Assembly: GCF_008973465.1 (NCBI RefSeq)
Contig: NZ_WBXN01000004.1
Span: forward strand, 1,860,001 to 1,924,000
DNA length: 64,000 bases
Reading direction: 5' to 3'
From: Streptomyces sp. SS1-1
GTDB taxonomy: Bacteria > Actinomycetota > Actinomycetes > Streptomycetales > Streptomycetaceae
The translations under genes and the position numbers were made by a program. This document shows, in pieces, positions 52,803 through 61,386 of the stretch. Below the pieces are notes generated by a model. The model was given only the letters and a program-made list of their open reading frames with translations, did no database searches and had not been told where the DNA came from. Every line of letters begins with the position of its first letter. Positions within the stretch are counted from its first letter, which is position 1.

Positions 52803-53558
52803 TCAGCCCTTCGGCTCGGCGGGCACCTTGAGGGCGGCGAGGACCGGCAGATGGTCCGTGGCCGCCCGCAGGTCGTCCACCGTCACCCCGGGCTGGTCCA
52901 GCGGCACCCCGCAGCCGAGCACCTCCACGCCCTCGGTGGCGAAGATCGCGTCGATGCGCTGATGCGGGTCGAACGGTGTCGAGGTGTGCTCGCCGCCCCA
53001 GGGCGCGGTCGCCCAGCAGTCCTGGAGGTTCCCGGCGAGCCGGCGGAAGGCGCGCCCGGTGGGCCGGTCGTTCAGATCGCCCCCGGCGACGGCGTGCTCC
53101 ACACCGAGCGCGGCCAGCCGGTCCAGCAGCATGCCGGCCTGTTCCAGACGCTCGTCGGAGTGCAGGGAGAGGTGGCAGCTGAGGACGCCGAGGCGGGCGC
53201 CGCCGAAGCGGACCACGGCGGTGGCGAAGCCGCGCCGGTGATGTCCGGGGACCAGCGGCAGCAGCACATCCTCGGTGCGTTCCACGGTGGCCCGCAGTCC
53301 GCACAGGATCGCCGGTCCGGCGGCGGTGGCCCCACCGGTGAGGATGACGAGGTCGGCGGCGCGGGCCAGCCGGGCGAGCTTCTTGCGCCAGCGGAAGAAC
53401 CGCGGCGCCTCCTGGACGAGGACCAGGTCGGGGGCGCAGGCGCGGATCACGCGGGCGAGGGCCGCGGTGTCGTCGCGCAGGGAGCGGACGTTGTAGCTGA
53501 GGACGCGGAGGGTGGCGGAACCGTCGGGGTCGGTGCGGGACTCGGGGAGCAGCGCCAT
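52803..53558 (-). CDS. Endonuclease/exonuclease/phosphatase family protein
   Basis: 251 aa EEP-fold enzyme: RVLSYNVRSL, LVQEAP (metal Glu), CHLSLHSDERL, GGDLNDRPTG, RIDAIFATEG and TDHLPVLA give the complete active-site set. It could act on DNA, sphingolipid-like or phosphoester substrates; the sequence does not decide. I choose ATG 53558 because a TACATT -10 (53571-53566) ends 7 nt before it; the earlier TTG 53567 would lie in that box. Confidence 0.87.
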   Translation of the reverse strand: MALLPESRTDPDGSATLRVLSYNVRSLRDDTAALARVIRACAPDLVLVQEAPRFFRWRKKLARLARAADLVILTGGATAAGPAILCGLRATVERTEDVLLPLVPGHHRRGFATAVVRFGGARLGVLSCHLSLHSDERLEQAGMLLDRLAALGVEHAVAGGDLNDRPTGRAFRRLAGNLQDCWATAPWGGEHTSTPFDPHQRIDAIFATEGVEVLGCGVPLDQPGVTVDDLRAATDHLPVLAALKVPAEPKG

Positions 53559-53697
53559 GCCGATCAATGTACGCCCGACGGCTCGGGGCGCGGGGTCATG
53601 GCGGCGGCCTGTCCCAGGCCGGTCGCGCAGGTCCCCGCGCCCCGGAGCGGTGGCGCGTGCGGTCCGCCCTCAGGGGTGTCCCGGAGGGCGTACCGCG

Positions 53698-54651
53698 TCA
53701 CATGATCGGGTCGGGCTCGCGGGCCAGGTCGGCGGCGCCCACCAGTCCGGCCTTGTTGCCGAGCTGCGCGGCGATGACGTCGGCGACCGGGCGCCAGTTG
53801 CCGCCCACCAGCCAGCGCTTGTACGACTTGCGGATGGGGTCGAGGACCAGTTCGCCCTCGTCGGAGAGGCCGCCGCCGACGATGAACGCGGACGGGTCGA
53901 ACAGCGAGGCCAGGTCGGCGAGGCCGGCGCCGGCCCAGCGGGCGAGCTCCCGGTAGGAGTCGACGGCGACCGGGTCGCCCTGCCGGGCGGCCATGGAGAT
54001 GTGCTTGCCCTCGATGCCGTCGGGGCTGCCGTCGCCCAGGCCGAGCAGGATCTCCGCGTTCTCCGGGGTGGCGTTGGCGCGCTGCTTGGCGTAGCGCACG
54101 AGGGCACGGCCGGAGGCGTACTGCTCCCAGCAGCCCTGGCTGCCGCAGCCGCACAGCAGGCCGTCCGGCACCATGCGGATGTGGCCGAACTCGGCGGCCA
54201 CGCCGAAGTGCCCGCGGCGCAGCTTGTTGCCGATGATGATGCCGCCGCCGAGGCCGGTGCCCAGCGTGATGCAGATGACGTTGCGGTGGCCCTTGCCCGC
54301 GCCGAACTTGTACTCGCCCCAGGCGGCCGCGTTGGCGTCGTTCTCCACGACGACGGGGAGGCCGACGCGGGCCTCGACCTTCTCCTTCAGCGGCTCGTTG
54401 CGCCAGTCGATGTTCGGCGCGAAGTACACCTCCGAACGCTGGCGGTTGACGTATCCGGCCGCACCGATGCCCACGCCGACGATCTCGTGCCCGGCGCGCG
54501 CGCCCTCCACCGCGGAGGCGATGGCGTCCACGATGCCCTCGGGCGTACCCGGGGTCGGCACCTTGTGGGTCGAGAGGATGTTGCCTTCCTCGTCGACCAC
54601 GCCGGCCGCGATCTTCGTGCCGCCGATGTCGACGCCGATGGTGAGTCCCAT
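53698..54651 (-). CDS. glkA: Glucokinase (ROK family)
   Basis: 317 aa ATP-dependent glucose kinase. It has ROK landmarks VDIGGTKIAAG, ENDANAAAWGE, LGTGLGGGIIIGNKL, the substrate-site EFGHIRM, and the zinc motif CGCGSQGCWEQYASG. In Streptomyces GlkA phosphorylates glucose and is also the main mediator of carbon catabolite repression. GAGGGA precedes the ATG. The 130-nt gap downstream shows nothing. The DUF5304 gene upstream on the same strand is its usual partner. Confidence 0.96.
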   Translation of the reverse strand: MGLTIGVDIGGTKIAAGVVDEEGNILSTHKVPTPGTPEGIVDAIASAVEGARAGHEIVGVGIGAAGYVNRQRSEVYFAPNIDWRNEPLKEKVEARVGLPVVVENDANAAAWGEYKFGAGKGHRNVICITLGTGLGGGIIIGNKLRRGHFGVAAEFGHIRMVPDGLLCGCGSQGCWEQYASGRALVRYAKQRANATPENAEILLGLGDGSPDGIEGKHISMAARQGDPVAVDSYRELARWAGAGLADLASLFDPSAFIVGGGLSDEGELVLDPIRKSYKRWLVGGNWRPVADVIAAQLGNKAGLVGAADLAREPDPIM

Positions 54652-54769
54652 GAATCCCTCAGTTTCGGTCGAGCCCCGCTACGGCCAACCGTACCCGAGG
54701 CCCTTGCCCTCCAGTCCGCGTCGTCCGTTCGGCGGACGGTGACCCGGGCGGGCGGGGACCCGGCCGGGG

Positions 54770-55264
54770 TCAGTCGAGGTCGATCCGCTCGCCCGGGCCG
54801 GTGTCGTCGCCCCGGTCGCGGTCGTCGCGCGGGGCCCGGCCGCCGTCGTCCCCGGCGGTCCAGCGGCGTTCCTGGTTCTGGACGGCCGAGCGGTAGGCGG
54901 CGAGCAGTTCGCCGCCGGCGGCGGCGAGGTGGTCGAAGACGTCCGGGTTGCGTTCGATGACCGGTTCGACGGCGGCCTTGGCCTGCTCCACGACCTGCTT
55001 GACCACCTGCTGGGCGGCGGGTCCGGCGACCGCGCCGAGCAGCGGCGACTGCAGGGTGGAGAGCCGGTCGGCGACGGCGTCGACGAACTTGCGCAGCTCC
55101 TCGGCGGCCGAGCCGGGCGGCTGTCCGTTCGCTGCCCGGCGGCGGGCCTTCTCCTCGGCGAGGTCCTCGGCGCAGGCCGTCGCCCAGGCGTCGGCGTCGG
55201 CCGTCCGCACCTCGTCCACGGGCTCGTGCCCGTCGGCGTCGGACGGGGGGAGCTCTTCGCTCAT
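54770..55264 (-). CDS. DUF5304 protein linked to glucokinase
   Basis: 164 aa, soluble and helical with acidic ends; AGGAG 6 nt before ATG 55264. It matches the position and character of S. coelicolor SCO2127, which by recall has been linked to glucokinase activity and glucose uptake; biochemical mechanism is unknown. A coiled-coil-like helix spans about 55-125 (EELRKFVDAVADRLSTL...VVEQAKAAVEP). A weak 6-bp hairpin lies downstream at 54722-54738. Confidence 0.75.
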   Translation of the reverse strand: MSEELPPSDADGHEPVDEVRTADADAWATACAEDLAEEKARRRAANGQPPGSAAEELRKFVDAVADRLSTLQSPLLGAVAGPAAQQVVKQVVEQAKAAVEPVIERNPDVFDHLAAAGGELLAAYRSAVQNQERRWTAGDDGGRAPRDDRDRGDDTGPGERIDLD

Positions 55265-55321
55265 GACGGACTCCTGACTACGGCTCGTCCCTCCGACGTT
55301 ACCCGAACGGCGGTACCCGCT

Positions 55322-56497
55322 TCACTTGGCGCGGGGCCACAGGTCCGGGTCCGGCGCGAACCGGATGCGCAGCTCGCCGTCGCGCAGCCCGGCCCCGTCC
55401 ACGGAGCACCGGCGCAGCACGGAGGGCAGCGGCACGATACGCCGGAACTGACCGGCCGTGAGGACGAGTTCGTCGCCGCGCCGGATCAGGTCGAGTTCGT
55501 CGCGCTGGGCGCCGGGCAGCGGGATGTGCCAGACGAGGACGCCGTCGTCGGCGAGCCGGTCGGTGACGGGCCACTCGACCGTGGAGGACGTCCCGTTGAC
55601 GACGGGCACCGCGAGCGCGGCGAGGTCGTCGGTGCCGCGCGGGTCGTGGCCGAGGTGGGGGACGTCGTGGACGTCGTGGGTGCCGCGCCACTCGTCGGTC
55701 ACCTTGCGCTGCTGGGCGACGGGCCCGGCGAGCCAGCTGCCGGGGCCGGCCTCCGCCTCGGGCAGCACCCGGTTGGCGACCACCGCGTCGGGCCGCAGCC
55801 CGCGCAGGGCGAGGCCGAGCTCCGCGGCGCGCACGGCGTCGGCGCCGCCCTGGCCGGGTTCGGCGACGAGCCGTACGACGGTGTCGCGGTCGGCGACGAC
55901 GGCCTCCACGGCGGCCAGCTCGACGTCCCAGCGGGCGGCGGTCTCGTACAGCCACTCCGCGGGCATCGGGACGCCGGCCAGCCGGCCGAGGACGGGGCGC
56001 AGGGCGCGGGCGGCCTGGCGTTCGGGCGGGAGCAGCCGGCGCAGGTAGCGGCGCAGTTCCTCGGGCAGGGAGAGCAGGGCGAGGGCGTGCGGGGTGGCGG
56101 GCAGGTCGACGACGAGGAGGTCGTGGGCCTCGGCGAGGGCGGCGTCGCGCAGGGCCCGCAGCAGCGCGAGCTCCTCCGCGCCGGGCAGCGGGGTGACCTC
56201 CTCGGGGTCGAGCCGGGAGGCGCCGAGCAGGTCGAGGGCGCCGGTGGCCCGCTCCTGGAAGGCGGCGAGGTCGTCGCGGAAGCCGGTGGCGGCGTCGGGG
56301 CGCCAGGCGGTGAGCCGGGGCCCGGCCTCGACGGGGGACGCGCCGGTGCGCACGCCGAGTGCCGCGCCGAGGGTGTCGGTGCGGTCGGCACTCAGCACGA
56401 GCGTGCGGGCGCCGTCGGCGGCCGCGGCGAGCGCGGTGGCCGCCGCGACGGTCGTACGGCCGCTGCCGCCCGGGCCGGTGATCAGGAGGGTGCGCAT
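55322..56497 (-). CDS. ArsA/MinD-like P-loop ATPase with Walker A Arg
   Basis: 391 aa of the ArsA (GET3-like) class. The deviant Walker A is GPGGSGRTT (8-16): R14 stands where the Lys of GKT is expected. Switch and DLPATPHALALLSLPEELRRYL features are kept, and the C-terminal segment ends in a beta-rich domain. It is syntenic with Rv2184c. Whether it hydrolyses ATP is uncertain; a scaffold or membrane-targeting role is possible. Confidence 0.8.
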   Translation of the reverse strand: MRTLLITGPGGSGRTTVAAATALAAAADGARTLVLSADRTDTLGAALGVRTGASPVEAGPRLTAWRPDAATGFRDDLAAFQERATGALDLLGASRLDPEEVTPLPGAEELALLRALRDAALAEAHDLLVVDLPATPHALALLSLPEELRRYLRRLLPPERQAARALRPVLGRLAGVPMPAEWLYETAARWDVELAAVEAVVADRDTVVRLVAEPGQGGADAVRAAELGLALRGLRPDAVVANRVLPEAEAGPGSWLAGPVAQQRKVTDEWRGTHDVHDVPHLGHDPRGTDDLAALAVPVVNGTSSTVEWPVTDRLADDGVLVWHIPLPGAQRDELDLIRRGDELVLTAGQFRRIVPLPSVLRRCSVDGAGLRDGELRIRFAPDPDLWPRAK

Positions 56498-56561
56498 AGG
56501 GGTGAACCGTAACGGACGGCGTGACCTCGTCCGGGCGCGCTGCTCCCCGGCCGGGGCGGAG

Positions 56562-57002
56562 CTACTTGGCGGACTCCACGCGCTTCTTCAGACCGGCGAG
56601 GGCCCGGTCGATGATGACCTTCTCGGCCTTGCGCTTGATCATCCCGAGCATCGGGATCTTGACGTCCACGGTGAGGACGTAGGTGACCTCGGTGGCGCCG
56701 GCGCCGGCCGGCTTGAGGAGGTAGGAGCCGTCCAGGGAGCGGAGCATCTGGGACTTGACCAGCGTCCAGGACACCTCGTGGTCGCCGGTCCAGGTGTACG
56801 CGAGCACCTGGTCGTCCTTGATCGCCCCGGCGTCCATGACGAGGCGGACCTGCTCGGCGCGGCCCTGGCCGTCGGTCGCGAGGACCTCCGCCTCCTTCAC
56901 CTCGCCGGTCCAGTCCGGGTAGCGGGCGAAGTCGGAGATGACCCCCATGACATCGGCCGGTGCCGCCTCGATCGTGATGCTCGAGCTGGTGTGTTCCGCC
57001 AT
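56562..57002 (-). CDS. SRPBCC (START-like) cyclase/dehydrase family protein
   Basis: 146 aa single START-like domain with a hydrophobic pocket fold (ITIEAAPADVMGVISDFARYPDW, YLLKPAGAGATEVTYVLTVDVKIPMLG). Start ATG 57002 has GGAGGAG 8 nt upstream; an upstream ATG lacks this spacing. It is syntenic with mycobacterial Rv2185c and sits between the ArsA-like ATPase and the phosphoesterase. Probable lipid or small hydrophobic ligand binder, by fold only. Confidence 0.85.
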   Translation of the reverse strand: MAEHTSSSITIEAAPADVMGVISDFARYPDWTGEVKEAEVLATDGQGRAEQVRLVMDAGAIKDDQVLAYTWTGDHEVSWTLVKSQMLRSLDGSYLLKPAGAGATEVTYVLTVDVKIPMLGMIKRKAEKVIIDRALAGLKKRVESAK

Positions 57003-57144
57003 CGCCGTGGCTCCTCCAGAAGCGGCCGTCAAGAAGTCGTGGTGCGCCCGCGGGCGCAGCGTGAAGGCTACCGTGCGCCGGGCCGGGCGGAGCCACCCCC
57101 ACCTGGGGGGTCGTACGGAAAGCGCCCGGGGGGCCGGAATCCGC

Positions 57145-57951
57145 TCACCACTCCAGGGCCCAGGGCTTCCCGGTGCGGGCGAAGTGGCCGACGTTCACGC
57201 ACTCGGTGCGGCCGACGCGCATGCGCCGTACGAGGGGCTGGTGGACGTGCCCGAACAGCGAGTAGCGGGGCCGGGTGCGGCGGATCGCGTCGAGCAGCGC
57301 CCGGCTGCCGCGCTCGAAGCGCCGGGCGACGGTGTCGTAGACGAGTTCCGGCACCTCCGGCGGGATGTGGGTGCACAGCACGTCCACCTCGCCGACGGCC
57401 TCGATCTTCGCTGCGTACTCCTCGTCGCTGATCTCGTAGGGCGTGCGCATCGGGGTGCGCAGGCCGCCGCCGACGAAGCCGAAGGTCCAGCCGCCGATCT
57501 CGGCCCGCTGCCCGTCCAGGACGGTGACGCCGGGTCCGGCGTACTCCGGCCACAGGGGCGGGATGTCGACGTTGCCGTAGGTGGCGTACGTCGGTGTCGG
57601 CAGGACGGAGAACATCTCGCGGTACTGCTTGCGGACCGCCTGCTCGATCACGGCGGCCCGGTCGGAGCCGACGCCGGCCCACAGCCGGGTCCCGAGCTCG
57701 CGGGCCTCGTCGAAGCGCCGCGCGGTGCGCAGCTCCACGATGCGGTCGGCGTTCTCGACGCCGAACAGGTCGGGGAAGATGCCGCGCGAGTGGTCGGCGT
57801 AGTCCAGGAAGAGCACCAGGTCGCCGAGGCAGATCAGGGCGTCCGCGCCGTCGCCGGCACGGGCCAGGTCGCGGGCGTTGCCGTGCACGTCGCTCACCAC
57901 GTGCACGCGGGTGCCCGGCGTGCGGTTGTTTCCGGTCGGTGTCGGTGCCAT
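57145..57951 (-). CDS. Calcineurin-like metallophosphoesterase
   Basis: 268 aa with the metallophosphoesterase metal-site order: D-x-H in VSDVHGN, GDLV, GNVD, THIPPE and GHVHQP. The substrate is unknown; it may be a cyclic nucleotide or phospholipid. A TACCCT hexamer 8 nt before ATG 57951 suggests a leaderless transcript. Divergent from the acyl-CoA ligase across a 296-nt gap that contains three palindromes. Confidence 0.86.
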   Translation of the reverse strand: MAPTPTGNNRTPGTRVHVVSDVHGNARDLARAGDGADALICLGDLVLFLDYADHSRGIFPDLFGVENADRIVELRTARRFDEARELGTRLWAGVGSDRAAVIEQAVRKQYREMFSVLPTPTYATYGNVDIPPLWPEYAGPGVTVLDGQRAEIGGWTFGFVGGGLRTPMRTPYEISDEEYAAKIEAVGEVDVLCTHIPPEVPELVYDTVARRFERGSRALLDAIRRTRPRYSLFGHVHQPLVRRMRVGRTECVNVGHFARTGKPWALEW

Positions 57952-58009
57952 GGCGATCAAGGGTAGGCGTGTGGGGCAGACGTGAACAGTGGCGGGCGAA
58001 CCGATGGTT

Positions 58010-58019
58010 ACTGGCCAGT
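58010..58019. promoter_or_regulatory. Palindrome ACTGGCCAGT
   Basis: Perfect 10-bp palindrome in the phosphoesterase/ligase divergent region. Function unknown; too short to assign. Confidence 0.3.
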
Positions 58020-58037
58020 CGTCCGAACGCTCGACTA

Positions 58038-58049
58038 CTGTGCGCACAG
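58038..58049. promoter_or_regulatory. Palindrome CTGTGCGCACAG
   Basis: Perfect 12-bp palindrome overlapping a possible TACTGT -10 (58036-58041). Candidate operator; no matching consensus known to me. Confidence 0.4.
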
Positions 58050-58188
58050 AAACACCAATCCGTGTGACGCAGCGAACATCTCGCCGGACCCCCCTGTCGG
58101 AGAGGCCATACCGACGGGTAACGTCCGCTCGGTCCAGTCGTGCTCAGGATTTCAACATGTGAACGCCCGAGCACTTGCCCGAGCCTTG

Positions 58189-58200
58189 GACCGATCGGTC
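58189..58200. promoter_or_regulatory. TetR-like palindrome GACCGATCGGTC
   Basis: Perfect 12-bp palindrome 48 nt upstream of the acyl-CoA ligase start. GACCG-type inverted repeats are common operators of TetR-family regulators of fatty acid and CoA-ester genes, so a fatty-acid-responsive repressor is plausible. Confidence 0.5.
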
Positions 58201-58247
58201 GCATCACACAACGTCGTGGCGCCGGCGCCCTATGAGGAGCAGCAGTC

Positions 58248-60044
58248 TTGCGCGAGTTCAGCCTTCCGGCTTTGTACGAGGTCCCTGCGGACGGCAATCT
58301 CACCGACATCGTCCGCAGAAACGCCGCGCAGCACCCGGACGTGGCCGTCATCGCCCGCAAGGTCGGCGGTGCCTGGCAGGACGTCTCGGCCACCACGTTC
58401 CTCGCCGAGGTGCACGCGGCCGCCAAGGGCCTGATCGCCGCAGGCGTCGAGCCCGGCGACCGGGTCGGCCTGATGTCCCGCACCCGCTACGAGTGGACCC
58501 TGATGGACTTCGCCATCTGGTCCGCGGGCGCGGTCACCGTGCCGGTGTACGAGACCAGCTCGCCGGAGCAGGTGCAGTGGATCCTCGGCGACTCGGGCGC
58601 CACCGCCGTCGTCACGGAGCTGGACGCCCACACCGCGGCCGTCGAGTCGGTGCGCGACCGGCTCCCCGCCCTCAAGCACGTCTGGCAGATCGACGCCGGC
58701 GGCGTCGAGGAGCTGGGCCGGCTCGGGCAGGACGTCGCCGACGCCACCGTCGAGGAGCGCGGCTCGCTCGCGAAGGCCGACGACCCGGCGACCATCGTGT
58801 ACACCTCGGGCACCACGGGCCGCCCCAAGGGCTGTGTGCTGACCCACCGCAGCTTCTTCGCCGAGTGCGGCAACATCGTGGAGCGGCTGCGGCCCCTGTT
58901 CCGCACCGGCGAGTGCTCGGTCCTGCTCTTCCTGCCGCTGGCCCACGTCTTCGGCCGCCTGGTGCAGATCGCCCCGATGATGGCGCCGATCAAGCTGGGC
59001 ACCGTCCCGGACATCAAGAACCTGACGGACGAGCTGGCCGCGTTCCGGCCGACGCTGATCCTGGGCGTCCCGCGGGTCTTCGAGAAGGTCTACAACTCGG
59101 CCCGGGCCAAGGCGCAGGCCGACGGCAAGGGCAGGATCTTCGACAAGGCGGCGGACACGGCGATCGCGTACAGCCGGGCGCTGGACACGCCGTCCGGGCC
59201 GTCCGTCGGCCTGAAGGTCAAGCACAAGGTCTTCGACAAGCTGGTCTTCAGCAAGCTGCGCGCGGTCCTCGGCGGCCGCGGCGAGTACGCGATCTCCGGC
59301 GGCGCCCCGCTGGGCGAGCGACTCGGTCACTTCTTCCGCGGCATCGGCTTCACCGTCCTGGAGGGCTACGGCCTGACCGAGTCCTGCGCGGCGACCGCGT
59401 TCAACCCGTGGGACCGCCAGAAGATCGGCACGGTCGGCCAGCCGCTGCCCGGCTCCGTGGTGCGCATCGCGGACGACGGCGAGGTGCTGCTGCACGGCGA
59501 GCACCTGTTCAAGGAGTACTGGAACAACCCGGGCGCCACCGAGGAGGCGCTGGCCGACGGCTGGTTCCACACGGGTGACATCGGCACCCTCGACGAGGAC
59601 GGCTACCTCCGGATCACCGGCCGCAAGAAGGAGATCATCGTCACCGCGGGCGGCAAGAACGTCGCCCCGGCCGTGATCGAGGACCGCATCCGCGCGCACG
59701 CGCTGGTCGCGGAGTGCATGGTCGTCGGCGACGGGCGGCCGTTCGTGGGCGCGCTCGTCACCATCGACGAGGAGTTCCTGGAGCGCTGGTGCGCCGACCA
59801 CGGCAAGCCGGCCGGTTCCACGGCGGTGTCGCTGCGCGAGGACGCGGATCTGCTCGCCGCGATCCAGTCGGCGATCGACGACGGCAACGCCGCGGTGTCG
59901 AAGGCGGAGTCGGTGCGCAAGTTCCGTATCCTGCCCGCCCAGTTCACCGAGGAGTCGGGCCATCTGACGCCGTCGCTGAAGCTCAAGCGGAACGTGGTGG
60001 CGAAGGACTTCGCCGACGAGATCGAGGCGATCTACCAGAAGTAG
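58248..60044 (+). CDS. Long-chain fatty acid--CoA ligase (FadD15-like)
   Basis: 598 aa AMP-forming enzyme activating fatty acids with ATP and CoA. Motifs: P-loop-like YTSGTTGRPKG, GYGLTESCA, GDIGTLDEDGYLRITGRKKEIIVTAGGKNVAP with the catalytic Lys region near the C-terminus. The start is TTG 58248 with GAGGAG about 8 nt upstream. The syntenic mycobacterial gene is fadD15 (Rv2187). Its own promoter region carries three palindromes. The terminator at 60066-60099 follows. Confidence 0.94.
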   Translation: MREFSLPALYEVPADGNLTDIVRRNAAQHPDVAVIARKVGGAWQDVSATTFLAEVHAAAKGLIAAGVEPGDRVGLMSRTRYEWTLMDFAIWSAGAVTVPVYETSSPEQVQWILGDSGATAVVTELDAHTAAVESVRDRLPALKHVWQIDAGGVEELGRLGQDVADATVEERGSLAKADDPATIVYTSGTTGRPKGCVLTHRSFFAECGNIVERLRPLFRTGECSVLLFLPLAHVFGRLVQIAPMMAPIKLGTVPDIKNLTDELAAFRPTLILGVPRVFEKVYNSARAKAQADGKGRIFDKAADTAIAYSRALDTPSGPSVGLKVKHKVFDKLVFSKLRAVLGGRGEYAISGGAPLGERLGHFFRGIGFTVLEGYGLTESCAATAFNPWDRQKIGTVGQPLPGSVVRIADDGEVLLHGEHLFKEYWNNPGATEEALADGWFHTGDIGTLDEDGYLRITGRKKEIIVTAGGKNVAPAVIEDRIRAHALVAECMVVGDGRPFVGALVTIDEEFLERWCADHGKPAGSTAVSLREDADLLAAIQSAIDDGNAAVSKAESVRKFRILPAQFTEESGHLTPSLKLKRNVVAKDFADEIEAIYQK

Positions 60045-60065
60045 GCGCTCCCCCGGAGACAGACA

Positions 60066-60099
60066 AGGGCGCGGTGTCCCCCTCGGGGGCCCGCGCCCT
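60066..60099. terminator. Bidirectional terminator
   Basis: 9-bp outer stem (60066-60074 with 60091-60099) and 5-bp inner C5/G5 stem between the convergent acyl-CoA ligase and GT4 genes. No T tract. Confidence 0.75.
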
Positions 60100-60119
60100 C
60101 GTGCGTCCGGCGGGACGGC

Positions 60120-61262
60120 TCAGAGCAGGGCTTCGAGCCGCTCCGCCAGCAGGTCCCAGCGCCACTTCTCCTCGACCCACGCCCGGCCCCGCTCCCCCAT
60201 CCGGGCCCGCAGTCCGGCGTCCCCGAGCAGCGTGACGATGCGGTCGGCCGCGTCCCGCGGGGAGCCGCCGGGCACCACCCAGCCGGTCTCCCCGTCCAGC
60301 ACGGCGTCCGGCGCCCCGCCGGAGTCGCCGGCCACGACCGGCAGCCCGGTCGCCGACGCCTCCAGGTAGACGATGCCGAGCCCCTCCACGTCGAGACCGC
60401 CCCGGCGGGTGCGGCACGGCATGGCGAAGACGTCACCGGCGCCGTAGTGCGCGGGCAGCTCGGACCAGGGCACGGCCCCGGTGAAGCGGACCGAGCCGGC
60501 GACACCGGTCTCCCGGGCCAGCCGGCGCAGGTCCTGCTCGTAGGGGCCGCCGCCGACGATGAGCAGCACGGTGTCCGGCTCGGCGGCCACGATGCGGGGC
60601 AGCGCCCGGATCAGGGTGTCCTGGCCCTTGCGGCGCACCAGCCGGGACACGCACACCACGACGGGCCGGTCCGTGAGCCCGAGCCGGGCCCGGACCTCGT
60701 CGCCGCCGGAGCCGGGGTGGAAGGTCTTCTCGTCGACGCCGGGCGGCAGCTGCACCATCCGCGCGGCCGCCTCGGGTGTCAGGGCCCGGGCGATCCGTGA
60801 GCGGGTGTACTCGCCGAGGTAGGTGATCGTGTCGGTGCTCTCCCCGATGCGGCCCAGCAGCTGCCGGGCGGCGGGCAGCTGCGCCCAGCCCGCCTCGTGG
60901 CCGTGGGTCGTCGCCACCAGCCGCTCGGCGCCCGCCCTGCGCAGCGCCGGCGCCATCAGGCCGAGCGGCGCCGCCGCCCCGAACCACACCGACGTGCAGC
61001 CGTGCTCCCGCAGCAGACCGGCCGCCCGCCGGGTCGCCCCCGGCGTCGGCAGCAGCATCGTCGTCCGGTCCCGGACGACCGTGAAGGGCTGCTCGGCGTC
61101 GAACGCGGCGGTGGCCTCGGCGCCCTCCCGTCCGCGCTTCCAGGTGGAGGCGTGGACGACGAGGCGCTCGGGGTCGAGCCTCAGCGCCATGTTGTGCAGG
61201 AACGCCTGGATGCCGCCGGGGCGGGGCGGGAAGTCGTTGGTGACGATCAGGGTCTTGTGCAT
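60120..61262 (-). CDS. GT4 glycosyltransferase, PimB-like mannosyltransferase
   Basis: 380 aa, two Rossmann domains of the GT-B fold: N-terminal TNDFPPRPGGIQAF, then VCVSRLVRRKGQDTLI and the donor site GLGIVYLEASATGLPVV. The locus position (next to FadD15-like and NlpC genes) matches M. tuberculosis PimB' (Rv2188c), which adds the second mannose to phosphatidylinositol mannoside; that role is inference here. ATG 61262 has a TAGGGT hexamer 8 nt upstream and no ribosome binding site, so it may be leaderless. Confidence 0.85.
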   Translation of the reverse strand: MHKTLIVTNDFPPRPGGIQAFLHNMALRLDPERLVVHASTWKRGREGAEATAAFDAEQPFTVVRDRTTMLLPTPGATRRAAGLLREHGCTSVWFGAAAPLGLMAPALRRAGAERLVATTHGHEAGWAQLPAARQLLGRIGESTDTITYLGEYTRSRIARALTPEAAARMVQLPPGVDEKTFHPGSGGDEVRARLGLTDRPVVVCVSRLVRRKGQDTLIRALPRIVAAEPDTVLLIVGGGPYEQDLRRLARETGVAGSVRFTGAVPWSELPAHYGAGDVFAMPCRTRRGGLDVEGLGIVYLEASATGLPVVAGDSGGAPDAVLDGETGWVVPGGSPRDAADRIVTLLGDAGLRARMGERGRAWVEEKWRWDLLAERLEALL

Positions 61263-61386
61263 CGCCGCCGACCCTATCGAAGCCGCCATACGCGGCCCGG
61301 CCCGGCCGCGTATGTGGCCCGTGCCCCGCCGGACAGGACATCATGTCCCTTCGAGCCGGACATCGAACGGAACGGACGGGGTTCTG

